64,000 bases of DNA from Halospina denitrificans. GTDB lineage: Bacteria > Pseudomonadota > Gammaproteobacteria > Pseudomonadales > Oleiphilaceae. Shown one piece after another: positions 58,589-64,000 of the stretch (position 1 is the first letter of the stretch; each line of letters begins with the position of its first letter). The DNA lies in contig NZ_SOAX01000002.1 in NCBI RefSeq assembly GCF_004364635.1, positions 663,519 to 727,518 on the forward strand. Direction: 5' to 3'. The position numbers and the translations under genes are program-made. The notes under the pieces are model-generated. The model saw only the letters and a program-made list of their open reading frames with translations, did not search any database and had not been told where the DNA came from.

Positions 58589-58961
58589 GGACAGAGCCTT
58601 AAAGGCGACGATGTGAAAGAGGCGCTGACCCGGATCGCGCGCTTTAGAGGAGTGCCGCAGATGCTCAAATCCGACAATGGCTCGGAGTTCGCCGGCAAGG
58701 TCATGGACCGCTGGGCCTATGAAAATGGCATCGGAATTGACTTCTCCCGGCCTGGGAAACCGACGGATAATGCGGCGGTTGAGTCGTTCAACGGACGCTT
58801 TCGCCAGGAATGCCTCGCAGTGGCGGATGGACTACAATCAAGTCAGACCTCACTCTGCACTGGGGTGGTCAACACCGGCTGACTATGCCCGAAAACACGC
58901 CGTTTCCGGTCCCCGGAGGCGGCTCAAAGAGCCGGATTTTTCCAGTAATGGGTGGTACTGA
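58589..58961 (+). pseudogene. IS3-family transposase (OrfB) 3' remnant
   Basis: The frame starting GQSLKGDDVKEAL contains two DDE residues (LKSDNGSEFAG and AAVESFNGRFRQE), then loses about 20 residues and shifts frame to QWRMDYNQVRPHSALGWSTPADYA and a stop. The N-terminal half is missing. A GGGGTCAGGGTCA sequence at about 58966-58978 may be the old IS end. It is not functional. Confidence 0.82.
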
Positions 58962-59474
58962 AACGGGGTCAGGGTCACCCATCCGAAATACATGGATCCG
59001 AAAATGCTGGATATCGACGTAACTTATCATAAGTTATGGATAATCGAGTCTCTTGGGGAAAAAGACCAAAAGACGGGCCAATATTTATATGAAGATATAT
59101 TCATGCATCAGCAAGTTATTGATGTGGAAGTCGTCACAGTTTCCTCGTCGGCGGAATTCCTGAAGACGCTTGATCGAATAGAGACTTTCAATCACGTCCA
59201 CTCCAAATCCTCTATGATCCACATTGACTGTCACGGAGATACTGAAGGCCTCCAGCTAGCAGACAATAGCTTTATTAAGCATGAAAAACTCAGAAAAAAA
59301 CTAATGAAGATAAACATATCCTCATGCCTCAATTTATGCGTCACCATCGCAGCCTGCCATGGCCTCTACAGCAGCACCATCGCAGCAGTTTTGGACCGAG
59401 CTCCTTTCTTGATTTTAGTAAGCTGCCCGACAATAATAAGCCAAAGAACCATTACGAGATTTCGAAACTTCTAC

Positions 59475-60986
59475 GTAGTCGTCCCTGCGAAACCCGCCTT
59501 CTCAAACAGCCGGGAGAAACCGGCCATTTTGATCGGGAACGCTGTGAGCCATTAATGTTTCCACCCAGCGCCTGAACGCCACCGGATTACGGAGCCAAAA
59601 AAGCCAGGCCAGGTGCCGGAGCACCTTTCTCAGGTTGAACCCCACCGCGCACAGCACCGCGTGGATACGGTCCCCGGTATGGCCTCGGAGGTGGCATCGG
59701 TCGAGCAGCCCTTCGTGTTTCATGTGGCCGATGATCGGCTCGATGCTGTTGCGCCGGTGCTGGTGTTGTTCGTGGGCGGTGCCCGTACCTTTCTTCTTGC
59801 CGGTGATGTGGACCTGGCTGAGCGCGGTGTGTTCACCGCCGCGATAGCCTCGATCCACCAGCGTGTGCAGCGGGAAGCGGCCGGTGTGCTTGAACACCCG
59901 CAGCAGTCCCTGGTGCGCGGTGTGGCCATCGTAGGCGTTGCCCTTCAACGCTTGGCAGTCGAGCACGAAGCCTTCATCGGCGGTGGTGACCACGTTCACC
60001 TTGCTGCCGAACTCGTAGGGCGTTCGTGCCTTGCCCTTGGCGATGCAGGCCACCTCCGGCTCGTGCAGGCTGTAGAGGCGTTTATGGCCGGGTTCACTGT
60101 ACTGGCGCAGCAGCCGCAGTGACTGGTAAAGATGATGATCAAGCTCGCTGCTGCGCTGGCCGTAGGGCTGCTGGCGGATGATGTCATTGCAGACCCGCCC
60201 GAGATACCCATGGAGCTTGCCGAGCTTTCGGTGCATGCGCCGGTACTGGCGGGCATGGGCGTAGCGCCCCACCTGCCAGACCAGTGTGTCCAGCGAGCGC
60301 TCATAGGTCTGGCGGAACTTGATGCCATCAGCCTTCGCTCTCGAGACCAGCTTGCGGTGCGAGCGCGCCATCAATTTCGCATCACTGGGGTGCGCCACCG
60401 CCTTGGGCATCACCGACGTGTCCATCACCGCCACCCGGAAACTCTCCGGGCGAACCGTGCCGGTGCCTTCGCCCAGCTCGACGGTCATCTTCAAAAGCGC
60501 CTGGGCACCGTCCTCGCCAATGCGCCGGCGAAACCGGCCCATGGTGGACTCGTCCATCGGCGTCTCGTGCTGGAACACATCCTCACCGCAGAAATACTGC
60601 CAGTACGGGTTCTCCACCCACTGATCCAGAAGCTCGCGGTCGGACAGCCCCTGCATGTGCTTGAGCATCTGCAGGCCCACGTGCAGCCGGATCGGGTGAC
60701 CGGGGCGCCCGTTGTCGGCGCACCAGTAGGGACCGAAGTGCTGCTCGCAGTTATCCCAATCAATCCGTTCGGCCATCCGAACCAGCGGATGCCGGGCGTT
60801 GATGATGTCTTCCAGGTAGGTCTCAAACATGGCTTTCTGGGGCTGTTGGCGCTTGTCTTTGGGTGTCATGGCGGTAAAACTGCAGGGATTTGAGGGTATG
60901 AGTGCATTTATGGGCGGGAATGATACCCGAAAATGGCTTCAACGTCCTGTTTTGGCGCACATTTTAGGTTTTGCAGGGGCGACTAC
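59475..60986. mobile_element. IS5-type insertion sequence (about 1.5 kb)
   Basis: Inverted ends read GTAGTCGTCCCTGCGAAACC at the left and, on the other strand, GTAGTCGCCCCTGCAAAACC at the right. The palindrome CTACGTAG occurs at both junctions (59471-59478 and 60983-60990), so the exact target duplication (2-8 bases) is ambiguous. It contains one intact transposase gene on the minus strand and interrupts the caspase-like gene. Confidence 0.88.
59502..60869 (-). CDS. IS5-family transposase
   Basis: The 455-residue DDE transposase has the N-terminal helical domain (RPGHPIRLHVGLQMLKHMQGLSDREL, split by helices) and SFRVAVMDTSVMPKAVAHP with the first Asp, LVDRGYRGGE with the second, and RRNSIEPIIGHMKHEG with the Glu in the typical IS5 C-terminal signature. 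No frameshift is seen, so the copy may be active. GC content is high compared with the AT-rich gene it interrupts, indicating a later arrival. Confidence 0.9.
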   Translation of the reverse strand: MTPKDKRQQPQKAMFETYLEDIINARHPLVRMAERIDWDNCEQHFGPYWCADNGRPGHPIRLHVGLQMLKHMQGLSDRELLDQWVENPYWQYFCGEDVFQHETPMDESTMGRFRRRIGEDGAQALLKMTVELGEGTGTVRPESFRVAVMDTSVMPKAVAHPSDAKLMARSHRKLVSRAKADGIKFRQTYERSLDTLVWQVGRYAHARQYRRMHRKLGKLHGYLGRVCNDIIRQQPYGQRSSELDHHLYQSLRLLRQYSEPGHKRLYSLHEPEVACIAKGKARTPYEFGSKVNVVTTADEGFVLDCQALKGNAYDGHTAHQGLLRVFKHTGRFPLHTLVDRGYRGGEHTALSQVHITGKKKGTGTAHEQHQHRRNSIEPIIGHMKHEGLLDRCHLRGHTGDRIHAVLCAVGFNLRKVLRHLAWLFWLRNPVAFRRWVETLMAHSVPDQNGRFLPAV

Positions 60987-61547
60987 GTAGCTTTAGTAAA
61001 TACTTCAAATGGCAACAAAGCTCTCGAGAAGTTAAACAAAGATCTTCCAGAAGACGAACAGTTTTACGCAATAAACACAATAGCTTTATTTGCTAAGTCG
61101 TTTAGAGATCACTACATAAACACCAGAAAAGGGAAAGGACGGCAGACTCAATTAGAGTATCTCACCACAAAGTTTATGAAAACGCCGAAAGGTCAAAGCT
61201 TGGGAGTAAATAAATCTCGACGTCTAACTAAAGAAATATTAAAAAATTCTCGGGAAGATTTTGAAACAGTTAAAGAATACTATTTCTTTTTTGATCTCTG
61301 CCCGAAAAATCGAGAGCGCGTAAATATAAAGTACGAAGAGGTAATTGGAACAATTCAGTAAATTTCTCAACCGAATCTAAACCAGATACCTGTGCGCTAA
61401 AACCCCACCTAGGATTATTACAGCCATATCTTAATTAATGCAGACGCAGATCCGTTCGCATATAACCAACATCTTTATTTAAAGTAGGCTTTTGATCGCT
61501 AACAGCTAAAGGAGAAGCAGCCCAAATCATTACTAATTTATCTAGAA

Positions 61548-62171
61548 TTAAAAGCGATGAACGCCTTCATTAAATCTACAAAAATGCATAGATAATTTCA
61601 TCAAAAATAAATAAAACCCTTGCATATGCAACGTTATATTTTTGACACCTTGCTCTCTGAATTTGCTCATAGGAACGTACCGCATATCCGAAAAAAGAGC
61701 GACAGAATCCTCTTCTATAACCTCTCCCATCGCAGGAAGGAAAAAAGTGGACGTATTATACTGCTTCCTAATGTTCTCAATTGTAGAAGACACCCTTTCC
61801 TCAGAAATATTACTTGACTCAAGCAATCTCCTAAGCTTTGAGACTCTAATAAGAGGAGCAAAGATCACATTAAAGGTAGGAAGAAATCTCTCGTTTTCTG
61901 GACTTATATCACAGCTGTTGCTGATAATAACACCCTGACAGTTTTTCACATCATAAGTGTCAAAATTGATTATGGGCAACGAGCTCCAAACATCACCCTG
62001 AAGGGCCTCATCCTGACGCCCCCTTTGTAGATAATACGTCACATTTTCAGGAAAGTCTTTTAGCCCCGAGTAAAGCTCTTCTTTCTCATTAGGCGTTAGG
62101 TACGACGGAAGAAAAAGTTCGACCTCACTAAAAAGGTCCTTTACCGAGTCGCTCAATCGTAAAGCTCCCAC
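61548..62171 (-). CDS. Cassette protein 3, 207 residues, conserved unknown
   Basis: The product contains QGDVWSSLPIINFDT, then CQGVIISNSCDISPENERFLP and FAPLIRVSKLRRLLE, and ends with GFYLFLMKLSMHFCRFNEGVHR. I have the impression of a conserved family with a QGDxxSxLP...SNxCDI pattern next to TIGR04255 genes, but no named domain. The start is GTG at 62171, overlapping the previous gene by 19 bases with no separate ribosome site, so translational coupling is likely. AT-rich, like the other two genes. Confidence 0.65.
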   Translation of the reverse strand: MGALRLSDSVKDLFSEVELFLPSYLTPNEKEELYSGLKDFPENVTYYLQRGRQDEALQGDVWSSLPIINFDTYDVKNCQGVIISNSCDISPENERFLPTFNVIFAPLIRVSKLRRLLESSNISEERVSSTIENIRKQYNTSTFFLPAMGEVIEEDSVALFSDMRYVPMSKFREQGVKNITLHMQGFYLFLMKLSMHFCRFNEGVHRF

Positions 62172-62539
62172 AAGTTATCGGCTATAATAGCCCTAACCTC
62201 GGGATCAAAATCAGTTTTGTTATTCTCAAGCTTCTGCCCAAGACCCTTCGCTAAACGTTTAAGAGGATCAACGCCCTGTTTTACTTCATAGGCGGAATAT
62301 CCTACCTGAGAACTCAAATTACTATCCAGCTTTAAAACCCCTTCACTCAAGCTTAGCGAATCTGCTGGCCGCTCGTATACATCCTCAACAACTGAAGACA
62401 AAAACTCAGCCGGAAGCGCTTGATACTCAGAGTTATCTTGCAAGGTTGAAGGCACAATTTGCGAATCTGCAGGTCCTGGGCTAAAGGCCAGACACGCTAA
62501 CGTACTTGCACTTATAACAGTCGAGGTAGATTTATCCAT
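62153..62539 (-). CDS. Cassette protein 2, 128 residues, unknown
   Basis: The product starts MDKSTSTVISASTLACLAFS, with a weak hydrophobic N-terminal segment, and continues mostly acidic and helical (FLSSVVEDVYERPADSL, VKQGVDPLKRLAKGLGQKL). A strong GGAGG site precedes the ATG at 62539. It lies 23 bases after the TIGR04255-like gene and overlaps the third gene, so the three form one transcript. I recognise no domain. It could bridge the other two proteins, but that is a guess. Confidence 0.6.
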   Translation of the reverse strand: MDKSTSTVISASTLACLAFSPGPADSQIVPSTLQDNSEYQALPAEFLSSVVEDVYERPADSLSLSEGVLKLDSNLSSQVGYSAYEVKQGVDPLKRLAKGLGQKLENNKTDFDPEVRAIIADNLWELYD

Positions 62540-62562
62540 GAAAGCCTCCATATCCCTTCAAC

Positions 62563-63312
62563 CTATTCAGCCAGACCAAAGTGTTCTTTTGCCAATTCAG
62601 AAAGAGACTCAAAGAAGATTTGCTTTTCCGTTCTATGGATATCGTCCAGATAACCATCCACCTTAGACCAAAAATCTTCAAACGGCCCATCCATTATTGA
62701 GTCAATGTCGAAAACCAAGCCATTTGTCTCACTGACATCAGGAGGAACACTAACGGATGCCCCAGGCACTATCTGAATTATATTCTTGCAGTTTCCAACT
62801 GGTATTTGAGTTTTTACTGTCGTCGGATACTCTTCTAGCTTTTTTGAGGCCAGATTACAGGAGAAATCTATATATTTATAATGGTCAGGGAAAACCTCTT
62901 CACTTTCAAAGAAGTTGATATATCTCAAACTAATCCGATCAACCACTTCTATAACATTAAACTGTTTTAATGCCTCAATAAGTCCTAAAATTCGTTCCTT
63001 AAAGTCTTCCCAGTGTTTATACGGTCTTCTTCCTGACAGAGAACAGACCCTATCCCCAACGGATATCGCATAACCATCTCCAGAGATTCGATGCGTAGCT
63101 TTGTAATGAAAGCTTTCATCTCTGTCCCGCACCTCCTGCGGAACATTAGACGCTGGAAGATTTTCAAAATGCGGGTACTGCTCACGGTACGCCGAAAAAA
63201 CCAGCCCCGCGAGTGCTGAACTCGGCATCGCGTCCGACTTCCGAAAACGAATCTCAAACAACGCCTCTACGATCGGATCAGTCTTCAGCTTCAAATCTTT
63301 GTAATCAGTCAC
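62563..63312 (-). CDS. TIGR04255-like protein, first gene of the cassette
   Basis: The 249 residues show the pattern I associate with TIGR04255, a sporadically distributed family: DPIVEALFEIRFRKSD at the N-terminus, FENLPASNVPQEVRDRD, then VVDRISLRYINFFESEEVFP in the middle, and a late beta-rich part with LVFDIDSI. Function unknown; family members are patchily spread, as expected for accessory or defence genes. The start is GTG at 63312, immediately after an in-frame TAA, with only a weak GAGAG nearby. Confidence 0.7.
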   Translation of the reverse strand: MTDYKDLKLKTDPIVEALFEIRFRKSDAMPSSALAGLVFSAYREQYPHFENLPASNVPQEVRDRDESFHYKATHRISGDGYAISVGDRVCSLSGRRPYKHWEDFKERILGLIEALKQFNVIEVVDRISLRYINFFESEEVFPDHYKYIDFSCNLASKKLEEYPTTVKTQIPVGNCKNIIQIVPGASVSVPPDVSETNGLVFDIDSIMDGPFEDFWSKVDGYLDDIHRTEKQIFFESLSELAKEHFGLAE

Positions 63313-63716
63313 TTACGATGCTCTCGCTTGAGGCCTCTACTCTAAAATAGTAGACCATACCAAATTTGCGGACAATGCAGTTAGGCGCAAGGGTCCTCCC
63401 TTCACAATGTCACGTCAAGGCCGAAGCCACAACACAATGACTCTTGGTTTTGGTGGGAACGGTCCTTTCGAAATGAGCCGTATCCAGGAAACCAGACGAG
63501 CCTTCAACCGGCAAAGGGGGCTGCAATTGGGTGTATTGAGCGAAAAGTGCAAGAAGAGAACCAGTACTCTCCCTGGCAGTCCCACCACTGAGCAGGTGGC
63601 GCACCCCGTCGGCATCCATGCTAGAGGCATCCGTGCATAGGGGATCTCATCCGATGAGATGGCGCAAACGATACAGATCCATTGCCGCTCAAGGTATCGG
63701 CAATCTCTGAAAGCGG

Positions 63717-63742
63717 TGTAAGCGATTGCTTAATTGCTTACA
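63717..63742. repeat. Inverted repeat near the right end of the island
   Basis: TGTAAGC (63717-63723) and GCTTACA (63736-63742) flank GATTGCTTAATT. It might be a protein-binding site for excision or integration; role unknown. Confidence 0.4.
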
Positions 63743-63760
63743 GCGTTCCAAAGCCTATGT

Positions 63761-63779
63761 GTCCAGAACATGTCCACAC
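63761..63779. repeat. Possible integrase arm-type site, right copy
   Basis: GTCCA at 63761 and TGTCCACAC at 63771-63779, the same pair, spacing and orientation as at 54561-54579. It ends 100 bases before attR. Confidence 0.45.
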
Positions 63780-63878
63780 CACTCCGTGTTAACGTGTTTT
63801 TCTGCGGTTTCTCGCTTTCTTAACTTACTGAATTTAGGCCCAATGCGTATCAAAGTGGCTTTTTGAGGACGATTTCAT

Positions 63879-63908
63879 CGGGTTCAACTCCCGCCGGCTC
63901 CATCAAAC
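63879..63908. other. attR of the ssrA genomic island
   Basis: Repeats the tmRNA 3' end: an 18-base perfect core (63879-63896) and a 12-base extension with two changes (G for T at 63897, T for C at 63903). The rest of ssrA is absent here, so this is a remnant made by integration. Confidence 0.85.
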
Positions 63909-63918
63909 GAATGATATG

Positions 63919-64000
63919 GACTCCCCCTGCTCCCACAGCATCGATGTGGCACATTGAAGGTGTCTGTGATCTTCAATCTGAAACAGGGGGAGTCATCATG
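63919..64000 (+). other. Start of a further gene or insertion sequence, cut by the window end
   Basis: GACTCCCCCTG (63919-63929) is repeated inverted as CAGGGGGAGTC (63984-63994), enclosing a hairpin ATTGAAG/CTTCAAT (63953-63977). The GGGGGAG forms a good ribosome site five bases before an ATG at 63998-64000, the last codon of the window. The pattern would suit the left end of an insertion sequence, but nothing of the protein is visible. Confidence 0.4.

Larger units (their letters stand above)
58992..61361 (+). pseudogene. Caspase-like protease gene split by an IS5-type element
   Basis: Removing the insertion between the two CTACGTAG copies gives an uninterrupted frame of 285 residues: 58992-59478 joins 60991-61361. 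The first half carries a caspase/CHAT-type dyad pattern: His81 in IHIDCHGDTEGL and Cys122 in TIAACHGLYS, on successive predicted strands. The second half continues with GNKALEKLNKDL and a helical C-terminus. Bacterial proteins of this kind act in abortive-infection-type immunity in several systems; the role here is inferred. Start could also be the ATG at 59004. Codon use is AT-rich. Confidence 0.72.
63313..63878. other. 566-base island end without a gene
   Basis: I see no supportable gene; the three 69-77 codon frames here have no ribosome site and non-protein-like composition. The left part should hold the promoter of the TIGR04255 cassette on the minus strand, but I could not select one. 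It includes a 7-bp inverted repeat (63717-63742) and the right arm-like site (63761-63779). Confidence 0.5.
54464..63908. mobile_element. Decayed 9.4-kb genomic island integrated in ssrA
   Basis: The region is bounded by the 30-bp direct repeat. Next to attL is a tyrosine integrase gene, now frameshifted. The content is foreign: the island's own genes (81-residue ORF, caspase-like gene, three-gene cassette) are AT-rich, unlike the GC-rich flanks. It also holds an IS21 element, an IS3 remnant and an IS5-type element. Short direct repeats 80 bases inside attL and 100 bases inside attR may be integrase arm sites. Excision by its own integrase is unlikely now. Confidence 0.85.

Noticed and set aside
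63407..63640. Small frames of 69-77 codons near the right end of the island
   Set aside because: No ribosome site, overlapping each other on both strands, and no sensible protein features.
54464..63908. CRISPR array or cas genes
   Set aside because: No series of regularly spaced repeats and no Cas-like protein anywhere in the window.

Overview
The window looks like the chromosome of a GC-rich gammaproteobacterium, probably a halophilic or marine relative of Marinobacter, Halomonas or Pseudomonas. The evidence is gene order (rlmE-ftsH-folP-glmM, tpiA-secG, tRNA-Leu, rimP-nusA-infB-rbfA-truB, rpsO, pnp; dapB-carA-carB-greA; grpE-dnaK-dnaJ; recN, fur, bamE, rnfH-ratA, smpB, ssrA), a Pseudomonas-type tmRNA tag (ANDDNYALAA), a Pseudomonas-type Fur, an AsrA-like second Lon protease, and rather acidic proteins. 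The genus is inference; there is no rRNA here.

Region 1 (1-17.9 kb) is metabolic and envelope DNA: a 1-Cys peroxiredoxin, sulfite reductase cysJ-cysI, a 36-residue small gene behind a sigma-54-like promoter, aceE-aceF-pykA, and mostly uncharacterised exported or membrane proteins including a tandem DUF3015 pair. A repeat bounded by a perfect 27-bp palindrome separates the peroxiredoxin from cysI. Region 2 (17.9-47 kb) is housekeeping: cnoX and an AsrA-like lon, divergent from two facing sigma-32-like promoters, then a long minus-strand series for RNA decay, translation, cell-wall precursor, folate, protein secretion, pyrimidine/arginine precursor and chaperone functions. Several genes there start with TTG or GTG (pnp, truB, rimP, ftsH, rlmE). 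carA has a leader with a terminator-like hairpin, and grpE has a near-consensus heat-shock promoter. Region 3 (47-54.5 kb) carries recN with LexA-like boxes, fur, bamE, rnfH-ratA, a sodium symporter, smpB, a wax ester synthase and ssrA.

Region 4 (54.46-63.91 kb) is a decayed genomic island in the 3' end of ssrA. A 30-bp direct repeat (28 identities) marks both ends, and a tyrosine integrase gene with two frameshifts lies beside the left one. Inside are a promoter with a multi-hairpin leader and an 81-residue ORF, an IS21 element, an IS3 remnant, a caspase-like protease gene split by an IS5-type element, and an intact three-gene minus-strand cassette built around a TIGR04255-like protein. The island's own genes are much more AT-rich than the chromosome. 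The TIGR04255-like cassette, with the caspase-like gene facing it, is the best candidate here for an undescribed, possibly defensive, system. The last 90 bases, outside the island, look like the start of another gene or insertion sequence.
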